Program-made: the position numbers and the translations under genes | From: Actinostola sp. cb2023 | Taxonomy: Eukaryota > Cnidaria > Anthozoa > Actiniaria > Actinostolidae | Direction: 5' to 3' | Length of the DNA stretch: 64,000 nt | Assembly: GCA_033675265.1 (NCBI GenBank) | Contig: JAUJYZ010001397.1 | Span: 28,188 to 92,187, forward strand | The notes under the pieces: model-generated | What the model saw: only the letters and a program-made list of their open reading frames with translations | What the model was told of the DNA's origin: nothing | Database searches by the model: none | Shown: in pieces, positions 1 through 11,068 of the stretch | Position numbering within the stretch: the stretch's first letter is position 1 | How the letters are laid out: every line of letters starts with the position of its first letter

Positions 1-396
1 GTCTCTGTACACCCCATTTTTTGTTGAATCTTTCGTACACTGTGACCACGTGGTTTGTCACGTGATACGGCATGTCCAGTAGTTACCATATAATATTATC
101 TGATTCATCGAACTACAGTTTCAGTTTGGTAGGTTTAATTCCTGACTCAATATTTAAATAATTGTGATTTTATGCTAATTAGTCTCTGAGCCAAGCCTTT
201 TACACCTGAGTAATAGTAAGGTGATTCTAGATTACAAAGGTGAAACACGAAACTGATTCCGGCGTAAGGCAATCTAAAGATTTGCCAAGCTAGCTGGAGT
301 TTGAGATACTTTGCCAAATGTTATTCTGTTAGATGGTAAAATTATGAGATAGCAAAATTTAAGAATGTCTAACGAAGTTTATTGTGGTTGTGCATG

Positions 397-1146
397 ACCA
401 GATTGATTCTGGCAGCAGATTCGCCAGCAGCAGATTCGACAAGCAGCAGATTGGAAGCAGCAGATTTGGATTGACGTAATTTGACGTCACAGAATTCCAA
501 ATCTGCTGCTGGCTTGACAGCAGATTCATTGAGCAGGGGGTAGGGAAGGGAAGTGCGACAACACGGACAAAACGCCAGCTCAAACCTTTTAACCTTTCGA
601 TACTGGAGACTCCAAACATAAACAACATAAACAGTGTGGAATAAGTAATAAGTAATAAGTAATACGAATTTTAAATATTTTTTAAAACTTGACATCACAT
701 GTCATGTTTGATTGTGTTTATTGTGTAATCACACATCCGGTGTTGCGTCAGTTGTCTAAGGTCATTCAATGCAACCAAGTACGCAGACCATGCAGTGGTT
801 TGCAGTGATATGAGCTCAGTTGTCATGTACAAGTTACAGCTATCAGGAAGCCCATCCACATCACATCTTGAGTTACTTTATATTTTGTGTCTATTTTGCC
901 TCCGCGGTACTAGTTTGTTTATCACCCGTTTCCAACGCTGAATCTATTCTTAGTGTTCGTTTGCAGTACAAACTGTTAAACAATCATATTCCCATCCCTA
1001 CCCCCCTGCTTAGTGAATCTGCTGTCAAGCCAGCAGCAGATTCTAAAATCTGTGACGTCAAAATGACATCAATCCGAATCTGCTGCTTCCAATCTGCTGC
1101 TGGTCGAATCTGCTGCTGGCGAATATGCTGCCAGAATCAATCTGGT
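397..1146. mobile_element. Mutator-like foldback MITE with 9-bp target duplication
   Basis: The element is flanked by the 9-bp direct repeat TTGTGCATG (388-396 and 1147-1155). Copy B has this site once (50816-50824) with no element. The ends are long imperfect inverted repeats beginning ACCAGATTGATTCTGGCAGC, extending about 140 bp and packed with repeated CAGCAGATTC blocks. The middle has no transposase-like reading frame, so it is non-autonomous. A 9-bp duplication with long terminal inverted repeats fits the Mutator (MULE) superfamily; the family call is inferred from duplication length only. Short open frames across it merely read through the repeats. Confidence 0.75.
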
Positions 1147-2101
1147 TTGTGCATGGTAGATAAGTAAATAGAAATAAATGAAAAAAATATGTGGCTAATA
1201 CCCCATTCACACCAAGGCTTAATTAAACATGGTTTAAGGAGGTTTAACTAAACAGGTCCTTTATGTTGCACATTATAAATTCCAGGTTGTTTGATTGTCT
1301 TGAAATTAGATGCCCTCGAATTAGAGAAGCGAGAATAAATTAAAGCCCAGCCGGTCGCACTTAGACCAAATCTAAAAATCGGTTCGCCAAATTCCCTCCA
1401 AAAATTTGAATTCGATACCGGAAATAAAAAATATTTGAGTTTTGAGCAGAGTCGCACTATAGATCTATACCAATATTCATATGTCAATGCAAATCATTAC
1501 AAACCGTGAAACAAATTGGACCAAAACCGAGCATATTGCTTTAGCCTTTAGTGCTGCTGCTAGTTTTGATTCTAAAATGTCCAACAAATTGATTCGAGTG
1601 CATTTAGTGTGATATTGGAGGCAAAATAATTCACCTCACGGTCAGTGATCAATGTAACCGGTCGGCAGCGATCAAAACTTTAGGATTAGTCCTTTTGAGC
1701 TTCATTACGACTATTTATCGATCCAGAAGAGATCTTAGGAGTATCATAATTTGTTCCGTGAACGTGGTCTGTTTTTATTTTAGAAGCTTTGTTGGCAAGC
1801 TTTGACAGTTCCAGTTGTGATTTCTTCTGTTTAGGCAAAATTTGGAAAAATCAGCCAGCTCTGAGGCAGCACTACGGCGTCTTTGAAGTTTTGGTCGATT
1901 TTCAAATTTTTGGCGAATTGGTAAAAGAGCACTAGGGAAACACTTCGTGATGACAGTTTTTAATCCATATGCAAACAAAAATCGACCAACATTTTGTGAA
2001 TGAGATATAAGTCTCCCCGATTAGTCTTGGCACTTGCGCCAAACTAGAAGCTTGCCAGACTTCAATAAAGTTATTATTATTATTACGGTAAAAATATGTC
2101 T
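1147..2101. other. Non-coding stretch, partly private to copy A
   Basis: 1156-1336 and 2000-2101 match copy B. The sequence 1338-1995 has no counterpart there: copy B instead carries a short stretch reading into GTTTAACTAAAC and then rejoins. I see no terminal repeats around the private part, so it may be either an insertion in A or a deletion in B. No convincing gene is present. A short (ATT)n run sits at the 3' edge near 2071-2095. Confidence 0.4.
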
Positions 2102-2234
2102 AAGCCGTGTTTACACTTGAGCGCTCTACCAAGGTACAAATCAGAAAAACTATTGTTTGTTGCGTGGTGACCGCTCAACAAACAATAGTTTTCTGATTTG
2201 TACCTTGGTAGAGCGCTCAAGTGTAAACACGGCA
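2102..2234. repeat. Near-perfect 133-bp foldback
   Basis: GCCGTGTTTACACTTGAGCG at the left is mirrored by its reverse complement at the right end. The arms are about 60 bp with a small loop around GCGTGGTGACC. This is a typical miniature foldback transposon or MITE without coding capacity. In copy B (about 51202-51290) only the left arm and loop survive; the right arm is missing. Confidence 0.8.
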
Positions 2235-2385
2235 TTTTAAATATCCTAACAAATTGCCGAGGAGTTTATTAATAATCAACTTAATTTTCAGAGGGTGACA
2301 CGTCCATTCCATGTCTATAATCATTGCCCTTATTTTATCCTCAGTTGTAATCTTGTATCTATGTCATCATGTAAACTTTTACTAT

Positions 2386-2555
2386 TTACAATACTCGAAA
2401 ATAAAGCACGAAGACTTAAATTATATTAAACATGCAAAAATGAGTTGCACGGACTCGTAATCCCCACGGGGGCAATGAAAGTAGCTATATTAGCACAGAC
2501 GAGCTCTCTCTCTCTCTCATTCCTTCGATCAAGCGCCACACGAGTCAAGTTGAAC
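2386..2555 (+). repeat. Split direct repeat A1
   Basis: 170 bp beginning TTACAATACTCGAAAATAAA and ending AAGTTGAAC, nearly identical to A2 at 8868-9037. It contains a (CT)n tract near 2503-2518. It is the left terminus of the retroelement and probably includes its promoter and transcript start. Confidence 0.88.
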
Positions 2556-2598
2556 TTTTTTCTCTTGACTACACGAATTTCTGCAGCAAACACTAAGG

Positions 2599-4295
2599 AT
2601 GTCTAATCAAGTTCAGATACCACAGCAGCCCGCAGGTAATGCAGGACAAGCTCCGGCTGTACCAGCTCCTCAGGCACCACCAGCTCAGCCACCACCAGCT
2701 CCGGTACCAGCAGTTCAAGCTCAAGCTATACCAGCTCCTCAGGTCGCGCCAGCTCCGGCGCCAGTTGGACAGAACGCTCCTCTGCAGGCGGAAGCCAATT
2801 TGCCGGGAGACCAGTTGGAGGTAATATATAACATTAGTTCTTCGAGTATTTATATATCCTCCTTGAGTATTTAATATTTGTGGAATGATTCTTCGACAAG
2901 GGTTCGATGTATGACCGCAAATAAAATTGATTGCCAGCATTTGTGGAATGATTCTTCGACAAGGGTTCGATGTATGACCACAAATGGAATTTACTGTTGT
3001 GTTAAGGCGTTGCCATACGCCGAGTGTTATTTGTGGAATGATTCTTCGACAAGGGTTCGATGTATGACCGCAAATAAAATTGATTGCCAGCATTTGTGGA
3101 ATGATTCTTCGACAAGGGTTCGATGTATGACCGCAAATGGAATTTACTGTTGTGTTAAGGCGTTGCCATACGCCGAGTGTTATTTGTGGAATGATTCTTC
3201 GACAAGGGTTCGATGTATGACCGCAAATAAAATTGATTGCCAGCATTTGTGGAATGATTCTTCGACAAGGGTTCGATGTATGACCACAAATGGGATTTAA
3301 TGCCAGCATTTGTGGAATGATTCTTCGACAAGGGTTCGATGTATGACCACAAATGGAATTTATTGCCAGCATTTGTGGAATGATTCTTCGACAAGGGTTC
3401 GATGTATGACCACAAATGGAATTTATTGCCAGCATTTGTGGAATGATTCTTCGACAAGGGTTCGATGTATGACCGCAAATGGAATTTACTGTTGTGTTAA
3501 GGCGTTGCCATACGCCGAGTATTATTGTCGAAGGATTCTTCGACAAGGGCTCGATGTATGACCGTACTATTGTGTTATAAGTGTTGTTATACGCCGACTG
3601 ATGACCGCAAATGGAATTCCAGTGTTGTGTTAATTAAGGCGTTGCTATTGTTTTTTCCGGTAGTACGAAGTATGTTGCGAGATTGCATATTATACAATGG
3701 AGGCACTGTATGCCCTTGACTAGGAATTGTAGACAGTAATTGTGGTCGTCTTTTGTTGTAGGCGATTAAACAGAAATATGATGAGCTGAAGCGAACTGTA
3801 GAGTCGCTCACGGCGTCAAGTGTGGAATCACTTCTGGTCAAGATCAGAAACCTGGCGACGCGACCATCCCCTGAGTTCAATAAATACGATGCCTTGGACC
3901 TGCTAGAGGCTACAAAGAATGCAGCTCATGATTCCAAACATGAGAAAGCGGGTTTCTATCGAGTTGCATACGAAACGCTTCGAGGGAAAATGGACCAACC
4001 TGATGAGCAGTTCAGAAGCTTTCTACTCCCCTTACTGGGTGATAAAGATCATGAGCGGGTATTGGAGATTGTAACGAAGGTTGAGAAAAGCATGCGCCGT
4101 CGCCAGCCTAGCCGAGGTTCACAGGCAACAGGGCGGGAATTGGCTTTTACGCAGGCTACCCCGCCGTATCGATCCACACGTTGTTTCTACTGCCACAAGT
4201 TGGGTCATATCCAGACCGGTTGCCACAAACGGAGGAGAGACCTTAATGAGTCTTCAAGGTCTGCATCAACAAACGGCGGGCCAATTCACAATTAG
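2599..4295 (+). CDS. Gag-like CCHC protein, two exons (2599-2820, 3762-4295)
   Basis: Candidate Gag (ORF1) of the Ngaro-type element, expected to bind element RNA in the cytoplasm. Exon 1 begins at ATG 2599 and encodes a proline/alanine/glutamine-rich tail of 74 residues. It ends at GAG|GTAATA, a good splice donor after 2820. Exon 2 starts after TTTTGTTGTAG (acceptor at 3761) and continues in phase for 177 residues. Exon 2 has a helical capsid-like region and near its C terminus a zinc knuckle CFYCHKLGHIQTGC (C-x2-C-x4-H-x4-C), followed by a basic stretch and the stop. The intron (2821-3761) is filled by a minisatellite. The splice is inferred from matching phase and sites; the two ORFs could instead be separate products. 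No frameshift is seen. Confidence 0.6.
2879..3600 (+). repeat. Minisatellite inside the putative gag intron
   Basis: About nine copies of a roughly 46-bp core (TGTGGAATGATTCTTCGACA onward, through GTTCGATGTATGACC) are separated by two alternating linkers. One is about 17 bp (ATTGATTGCCAGCA type) and the other about 44 bp (TTACTGTTGTGTTAAGGCGT type). The last copies near 3530-3600 are degenerate. Open frames on both strands here simply reflect repeat lengths divisible by three. Confidence 0.85.
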
Positions 4296-4748
4296 TTAAG
4301 ATTGCACATGTTTAAATTAATTGAGGCGATATGGTTGACAGTCTGAATTATTTAGTGCATTATTTATTGAATTAATTATCTCGATTACTTATAATAACAC
4401 TTTGTGGTGGTTTGGAATAATAAAACATTTCCTTGGTACGGTTGTGTGCCCTCTTCAAAAGCGAAGTTTCTTTCTTTTTTTTTTTTGTTTTTTTTTTTGT
4501 GTGTGTGTGTGTGTGTGGTTTTTGCTCGGTTTTTGACTGTGATACTACTTAATTGACATATATCATCCGGCAGTGTTCCCTGGCCTGCTAGAGTGACAGT
4601 TGTGAAAAAGGGGTACCTTAATCAACCCTCCCGGTTACACTGGGTCATGACTGTCACCCTATGCTGGCTCTCCGGGTTTCTCTGATCCACGTCTACCCCC
4701 TCCTGATTGATTAATATTCCCTCTCATGTCGTCCCTTCTTGTCTTTAG
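4296..4748 (+). other. Putative intron or spacer before pol, with (GT)n
   Basis: No coding signal. It contains poly-T tracts and a (GT)n run near 4460-4517. Its 3' end is strongly pyrimidine-rich and finishes in CTTCTTGTCTTTAG, a convincing splice acceptor at 4748 immediately upstream of the open pol frame. I could not identify a matching donor with confidence. Confidence 0.45.
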
Positions 4749-7018
4749 GGACTGGCGGTATCCCTCCCTTGGGAGTGGGAAGTTGAGCCAAACTTTGATA
4801 AAGAATTGTTAAATGGGAATATTCCAGATGAGGTGGAACATTGGGTGGACTGGATGGGAAGGCCTTACGAGAGAGCCGGTAATAGGGTGACGGTCATGCC
4901 CACAGAAGAAATTATTCACAGTACTATCAAGGGTGATAGACTTGGGGACCCTTCTACACTCTCCTTTCGAGACCCCGAAACATTCGTTGCTGGAGAACTT
5001 CATAACCACTTGGAACAGTGGGAAGCCATCGCGGATGAGATCCCGACCCCCGAACAGTTACAAGTACTACGGTGGATTCGGGAAAAGGTCTCCATCTTTG
5101 ACTACTTCCGTCCGTTTGTGGGGAGATTTAAAGGAACACAGTACAATTCGGTACGCCCCCCCCTTCGGCACAGTTTCGTAACAACCCCTCGTGTCGACCA
5201 TTTGCGGATTTCATCCGTAAGACACTCCTAGACCGATTACGAAAACGCGCTGTCTCGCTTATTGGGAGGATGGGCGAAGTGGAAGCTCCTCATCTGGTCT
5301 TGCCTTTGACCATCGAGCCTTCGAAACCCAGATTATGTCATGATGCGCGTTTCCTCAACCTGTGGATGACAGACATGCCCTTCAAACTCGATAATCTCAC
5401 TCATATTCCCCGCTATGTCGGCAAGAACACCTATCAGACCGTATTAGATGACAAGTCGGGGTACGACCACCTGCTACTGACTGAAGAAAGTCGCCCCTTC
5501 TTTGGTATCCAGTGGGGAGGGTGGTACTTTGTATATAATACTCTACCATTTGGCTGGAAGATCTCGCCGTTTGTGTACCACTCCACCGGACTCATGGCCT
5601 CCAACTTTTTTCGATCGAGTGGCATCCCTTGTTCACTCTATATAGATGATCGCCACAACGGCCAGTTACAGGTAGACCTGACACAAGGAGCGTATGTAGC
5701 TATGACGTCAGAAGATGACCGTAATCTGGCCGCAGGGAAATCGGCAATTTTTGTGGTTGCCTACCACCTTATCAAGTTGGGATACTTTTTGGGTATCGCA
5801 AAGTCCATCCTGAACCCATCAAAGACTGTCCCTTACCTGGGATTCATTTCGGACTCTGGTCACCAGGTGTTTCATCTAATACCAGAGAAGAAAGAGAAAT
5901 TCATCAAACTAGTGCGCGAAGTGCTAACGCACTCAGTGGTCTCGGTGAAGACCCTACAGCGTCTAGTGGGAAAGTGTGTATCCTTATCCTTGGCTGTCCC
6001 AGGTGCCCTGTTATTCACAAGAGAAATGAACAATGCCATCTCGAAAGGTTTGCGCACACATAAACAGGTGAAGATAGACAAGATGCTGAGAGAAGAAATA
6101 TCTCATTGGCTTTTCCTTGAATCGTGGGATGATCCTCTCCCTTGGAGGGATGAACGCCACATCCAGGTGTCGCTGGCCTCGGATGCCTCAGGATACGGCT
6201 GGGGGGGATGGATGATCGTAGACGGGACCCCCGAAGTGACATCAGATTATTGGACGGAGGAAGAGTATCACAATGATATATCGACAAAGGAAGCCCTAGC
6301 CTTAAACAAAACGCTGCTGTCGTTCGGTGATACCCTGAGAAATGTTTGGGTGGATGCATTGGTAGATAATATGGCGGTGGTGCATACATGGCAGAGACAA
6401 GGAGGACGGAGTATAGCGCTCAATCGAGCCATGAAGGAACTCTTCTTTACCACGGTAAAGTTGAACATATCACTCCATATAACGCATATCTCCTCGGAGA
6501 AAAATCCAGCAGATGGTCCATCTCGCCGACTGTCACTAATCGACTGCAAACTCCACCCCACCGTCTGGCATGAAGTCCAGCAGCAGTTTGGAGGTGAGAC
6601 CGGCCACACATGTGACCTGATGGCGTTAGATTCAAACACCATGACGGATAGGAACGGTGAACCGTTGCCTCACTTTACTCCAACTTGTTCCCCGGGATCA
6701 TCAGGAGTTAATGTATTCGCCCAGAATGTGGCCAATGAAGTTGGTTACTTGCGTCACCCCTATGTGTTCCCACCTCTTGGACTGGTAGGACCAATACTAC
6801 GATTCCTGGAAACCCAAAAACGATCGTGCACGTTTGTCGTCCTCGACGTCTACCCCAAGAGGTTTTGGTGGCCCCTACTCCAAAGGTACTCTGTGAGGTC
6901 GGCACGACTGGCGAGAAAAGGAGATAAGAATGCCCTCCTAGTACCCTCGAGACAAGGCTGGGTCCCTCATTGGGGGATTGCAGGTGATTTATGGGCCTTC
7001 TCACTGTCGTTTACATAA
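4749..7018 (+). pseudogene. Ngaro-type reverse transcriptase/RNase H, one frameshift
   Basis: This is the pol ORF of the retroelement; it would copy element RNA into DNA and degrade the RNA. The frame opens at the acceptor 4748/4749 and runs to the C8 tract 5156-5163, where a one-base length change shifts the frame; the downstream part stays open to 7018. RT motifs include KPRLCHDARFLN, the FGWKISPF region, and the catalytic LYIDDRHNGQL with the YIDDR box near 5638-5653, a form typical of Ngaro/DIRS RTs. RNase H follows with LASDASGYGWGG (about 6175), an STKEALAL glutamate, and DNMAVVHTW (about 6367), then HISSEKNPADGPSR. The C-terminal tail (VFAQNVANE, YVFPPLGL) resembles the extra domain of DIRS-order Pol proteins, sometimes called methyltransferase-like; that part is tentative. 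The 5' end lacks an ATG, consistent with splicing or fusion to Gag. Confidence 0.85.
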
Positions 7019-7290
7019 ATGTTATCCACCTGGCTGCACGAACTAAATGAAATGGGAAAACAGAGAAAGAAAGAAAAGGAACTCATATGTTCAGTTTTAT
7101 AAAAATTAAAGACTATTACGGTATACCGGAAAGCGATAAATTAACTCACAATGGTAACTCAGATGTTGACGTTCATATTAAATACATAACTCCTACCTTA
7201 ACGTGTCAGTGTTTTTCTCTCTCTTAGCAACCAATGACCCGCATGAATTTCACCCCTAAACTGGCTCGCCGTATTTCTTCCCTTTCGTAG
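7019..7290 (+). other. Pol-recombinase spacer, possible intron
   Basis: No reading frame of interest. It ends in a polypyrimidine tract and AG at 7290, right where the recombinase frame opens. That is the third acceptor-like site abutting an element ORF. Confidence 0.4.
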
Positions 7291-8554
7291 GAATTGCCAA
7301 GAGTTGCCAAGATTTTCTCCCCCTCTGTGCGGTGCCCTACGTGTAGCCATGCCAATGATTGCGATTTTCGTTTTTGCCAACGTTGTGGCTATAGGAGGAA
7401 AGTAATTTCTAGCACAGCCAAAAGCACTGTGGAGGTGAACCTGAGTGACATTGATGAGCGGTTGCGTCAGCTGTATGTCTTTGACCAAGCTACCAGTTAT
7501 GCCAAACAAAAAGATTCCCTTCAGCGAGAATTGGAAGAGTTCTTGAGCGCCCTGTCAGGCTCTCCCACACTAAATACTGTTACCCCCCGGGATATCTGTC
7601 GCTTTTTAGTGTTTAAAGATAAAAGCGGTAGAACGCAGATACATAACAATGGCTGTGAGCACTTGGGCAGTAAAGGTGTCCATAGCTGTGACTGCCCCCT
7701 AAGGCTCTCATATAAAACAGTAGACTCTTACATAGGGAAACTACGTGCCATTTTTCACGCACATGGACGGGATGGTGAATGGGACAAGCGGTTTGGGCTT
7801 GGCAACCCCGCAGCGGACAAGTCTGTCAAGGACTACCTGCGGATGATCACATCTGAGCAGCTGCAGGCTCGTATTCAACCGAAACAGGCTACCCCATTCT
7901 TTATTGACAAGTTGGTCCAACTGACTACCCACATTGAAGCTGGTCTCCAGTCGTCGAGTCTTTCTCCGACGCAGCGCTTTATACTTGCAAGGGACCAGGC
8001 GTATTTTAAAGCTGTCTTCTTTAGTGGAGATAGACCGGGTGATATGGGCCAGGTTAAGGTCCCGGAAATGTTGAGATTTCCCAATAACGATGGCCTGCTG
8101 TTCAACCACGTTTTGGGGGAAAACCTTAAGGGAGGGTAACACTAACACCTTCGGATTCAAACGGAATCCACAGACCGCAATCTGTCCGGTCTTAGGGATA
8201 GAAAGGTACATGATGATAGCCGAACAGCTGAAGATCGATCTCAGAAAAGGGTACCTTTTCCGTCCGACAACACCACCAGGGGCCGTGCTAGACGCCCCCT
8301 TTAGGTCATCCACCGCCGAAGCTCGTTTAAAGAGTTACCTTAAGGAAATGGGGGAGGATAAGGGGGAAACCCTCCATGGATTCAGGGCAGGTTGTGCCAT
8401 AACTCTGGCGTTGTCTGGCGTGGAACTATCCGAAATAATGGATCATGTCGGTTGGACACAGAGAGACATACCGCGCTATACTACCTACAACTCGCGAAAG
8501 TTCTCAACCCTTCAGGAGCCTCTGCTAAGCTGGCACAAGCCGACGAATCGCTGA
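7291..8554 (+). pseudogene. Tyrosine recombinase of the retroelement, one frameshift
   Basis: This is the integrase-equivalent of Ngaro/DIRS elements, which joins circular cDNA to the target through a short core without duplication. The frame opens after TTCTTCCCTTTCGTAG, a good splice acceptor at 7290. The N terminus carries a zinc-ribbon-like CPTC...CQRC pair. A SAM-like helical core follows, then catalytic features: arginine in SGDRPGD (about 8033), H-x-x-R in LHGFRAG (about 8372-8388), HVGW (about 8445), and a tyrosine in RYTTYNS (about 8485). A one-base insertion at the TTTT run near 8113-8116 shifts the frame between the first arginine and the rest, so the protein is broken. Codon use and family order agree with the upstream RT. 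Confidence 0.85.
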
Positions 8555-8785
8555 CTGCTGGATGGAGAAATCTAAATGAGCTCAAACAATTTGTGTGCGC
8601 TTTTCCAGCGAGTACATCAATAAAAAGACCACACCCATGAATTACTGTCCATTTGGACCCCTATATTTAGAAATATCAGAGATGGAGTTTAGTTTTGGGG
8701 GTTATAAGGTTTGGGAGGGCTTGACAGCCAATTTAATGGGTTCTGCTGGGGAATGTGTTCGAGTAATCATGTAAACCAGGACATT
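8555..8785 (+). other. 3' untranslated stretch of the retroelement
   Basis: Between the recombinase stop and repeat B1. No ORF or repeat of note; ATCAATAAAAAG near 8620 contains an AATAAA polyadenylation signal. Confidence 0.45.
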
Positions 8786-9188
8786 AAGGCGCGGAGATCA
8801 AAGCTCCCATATCTTAAATTAAATAAGAATGAGTGCGAGTTGAGAGTGTTGTAAAATAGGATACTATTTACAATACTCGAAAATAAAGCACGAAGACTTA
8901 AATTATATTAAACATGCAAAAATGAGTTGCACGGACTCGTAATCCCCACGGGGGCAATGAAAGTAGCTATATTAGCACAGACGAGCTCTCTCTCTCTCTC
9001 ATTCCTTCGATCAAGCGCCACACGAGACAAGTTGAACGGCCCACCCTACCCAACCCTCTCGCTGCAAAATTCGTGGGCTTAAGTGAACACACCTTACACC
9101 CTAAACAAAGGCGCTTGATCAAAGCTCCCATATCTTAAATTAAATAAGAATGAGTGCGAGTTGAGAGTGTTGTAAAATAGGATACTAT
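8786..9188 (+). repeat. Right terminal repeat complex B1-A2-B2
   Basis: B1 (8786-8867) and B2 (9108-9188) share about 80 bp, AAAGCTCCCATATCTTAAAT through GTTGTAAAATAGGATACTAT. A2 (8868-9037) lies between them and repeats A1 (2386-2555). A unique spacer (9038-9107) separates A2 from B2. This arrangement lets a full transcript be copied back into an extrachromosomal circle in the Ngaro model. Confidence 0.88.
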
Positions 9189-9423
9189 CAATATGGAGAG
9201 AATTAAATTCAATCAGTCAATGACAACGGGGTGACACGTGACAGTTCCCACTGACAAATCACTGTGCATTCATTATAACAAGCCGCAAGGTCGATTATTT
9301 TGCGAAGAGCGGAATTGAATTCCGCGTGTTTTAAATATTTGTGGGGGGTTAAGAATTAAGTAGGTGCGAAGCTTTTGTTCCCCAACCAGCGTGAACAGCA
9401 TGAAACTACTGATGACTTGCTTT

Positions 9424-9545
9424 GAATCATTCTATTAAAAGAACTTTGAATCGTTCTACTAAAAGAGCTTTGAATCGTTCTATCAAAGAGCTTTGAATCG
9501 TTCTATAAAAGAGCTTTGAATCGTTCTATTAAAAGAGCTTTGAAT
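9424..9545. repeat. Short tandem repeat, ~24-bp unit
   Basis: About five copies of AGCTTTGAATCGTTCTAT with an AAAAG linker lie within the 4.5-kb transposon. Not coding. Confidence 0.8.
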
Positions 9546-9589
9546 TTTGCTTCTTCAGGATACATTATTCTATTTAAACATTTTATAGG

Positions 9590-9730
9590 TAAATTCATTG
9601 GATGACGAGGGAATTCCACGTTGAATTCACGAGAAAAGGCGGCGATATCGCACAAGTCGCGAAGCGACGAGTGCGATATCGCCTTTTCGAGTGAATTCAA
9701 CGTGGAATTCACGAGTCATCCAATGAATTT
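9590..9730. repeat. Foldback around a palindromic core
   Basis: AATTCATTGGATGAC and GGCGATATCGCAC on the left are mirrored on the right of a central AGTCGCGAAGCGACG loop. It is a compact self-complementary MITE of about 130 bp. Related AATTCAACGTGGAATTC-type stretches recur near 12200-12250. Confidence 0.75.
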
Positions 9731-9929
9731 TCCTTGAATCCCATAGCGTTCTCTTTGTTTTAGAAAAATATAGTTTTTAGACAATTTTGAGTCGTTATTT
9801 ATCGCGCGTCGCAAAGAAAGCCAGTGCAGTGTTCAGTCTTTCGCTACGCTAGCCAATAGGAATCAAGCAAAATTGAATACTAAAATCAGTTTATTTGAAG
9901 GACAAAAGTTGTTTTCTTCAATCGTTTAA

Positions 9930-11064
9930 AGGGGCACTGTCACGACGCGCGCATGCGTCAATTTTAATGATATTCAGAGATTTTAATGATATGCAGAAAT
10001 CAACGAACTCGTCTGTTTACGAAGAGAATCGCGCTAGTAAATTTCAATGTTGTGTTTTGAAAGTGTTTTACGATCAAGTTTTCGCAGAGTGCTTCCAAGT
10101 TATTCAGAATATACAACCTTTACAGCGTGTGACCTAAATATTTCATGAAATAAGTACTTATTATGGCGACTTCTGATGAAGGAACGTCGATAAATAGCAG
10201 ACAATCCGAGGTGACAACTCAGGTCTCAGATGAAGTTATTCACATTTCACATCGCTAAAAACCAAGTCCGTATTACTTCTTTGCTTCAAAAAAGACTAAC
10301 GAAGATGTACATGTCACTACTGTATAAGGTACTCGTGTTTTCTTAAATTGTAAGAGTACAAAAGAGTGCAAAAAGAATTGCACAAAATAATTCCCGTGTG
10401 AAAAGTATAATCACTGAGTTCTCTTTGCCGTCACGGTTGTGTCACTACTTCCAAACCTCGCAGAAATAAAAACTCATACAATGTGACAGTTGTTTGCAAT
10501 AGCTTCAGTACATGCATATGAACTCGAAGGAATACATTGATATGATGTATGCAACTGAGTTCTTTTTGAGAACATAATAATTCGAGTGAATAAGTCAATG
10601 AACGCGTTGTCAAACATTGTTGTTGTCGTTCGGAATACTTTCCTACCTCCTTTGGTACTCCAGAGCTGTTAAAGAGAAGTATAGCGAACTCAGAATATGT
10701 AGTATAACCGTATTCTATCTTCCCAGTAAACCAAAACTTATAAACCTGTCGCCTGAATACATTCGTTGTCAACCACTACATCCCGGCGGCCGCCATGAGA
10801 AGCCATCGTCGTCGCTCTCGCCGATTAAATAAAAAGCGTATAAAATTGGACTTCAAACCAAAAATAACTACCTACAAATACGAAACAACAATCAATCTAA
10901 GTACTGAATAAGTATCATCTTCTAGAGTGCAAGGATTACAATGATATAACTCGATATATTAACACACTGAATTTGAATTTTCCTCGGGTCTCTTGAAAGC
11001 GTTGGCGAACGATTTCAAGATTGAAGCCAAGATTCGCGCATGCGCGTGTCGTGACAGTGCCCCT
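9930..11064. mobile_element. TTAA MITE, 1.1 kb
   Basis: Flanked by TTAA (9926-9929 and 11065-11068). The ends are inverted repeats AGGGGCACTGTCACGAC, with extra similarity around GCGCGCATGCG. There is no transposase, so it is a non-autonomous TTAA (piggyBac-like) element nested in the 4.5-kb transposon. Small open frames inside have no recognisable product. Confidence 0.7.
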
Positions 11065-11068
11065 TTAA

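Larger units (their letters stand above)
2386..9188 (+). mobile_element. Ngaro-type tyrosine-recombinase retrotransposon (DIRS order), 6.8 kb
   Basis: The element has the split direct repeat layout A1 (2386-2555) - ORFs - B1 (8786-8867) - A2 (8868-9037) - B2 (9108-9188), which is diagnostic of Ngaro/PAT-like elements. It encodes, in order, a Gag-like CCHC protein, RT plus RNase H, and a tyrosine recombinase. Copy B has the unoccupied site with a single ACTAT (51417-51421). Here ACTAT occurs at both edges (2381-2385, 9184-9188) and again at the B1/A2 junction (8863-8867), as expected for recombination through a short core with no target duplication. RT and recombinase each carry a frameshift, so this copy is probably inactive. 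Confidence 0.88.

Noticed and set aside
2879..3540. CRISPR-like array (repeats with spacers)
   Set aside because: The spacers are only two alternating sequences, the repeat is 46 bp, and the setting is a eukaryotic retroelement.
2879..3540. tRNA-like or pol III B box (GGGTTCGATGTAT) in each repeat
   Set aside because: Only a partial match to the B box, with no A box or cloverleaf.
2593..3546. 317-codon minus-strand and 140-codon plus-strand frames
   Set aside because: They read through the minisatellite in the putative intron and the antisense of gag exon 1.
6268..6642. Antisense frames across the RT/RNase H region
   Set aside because: Shadows of the pol coding strand.
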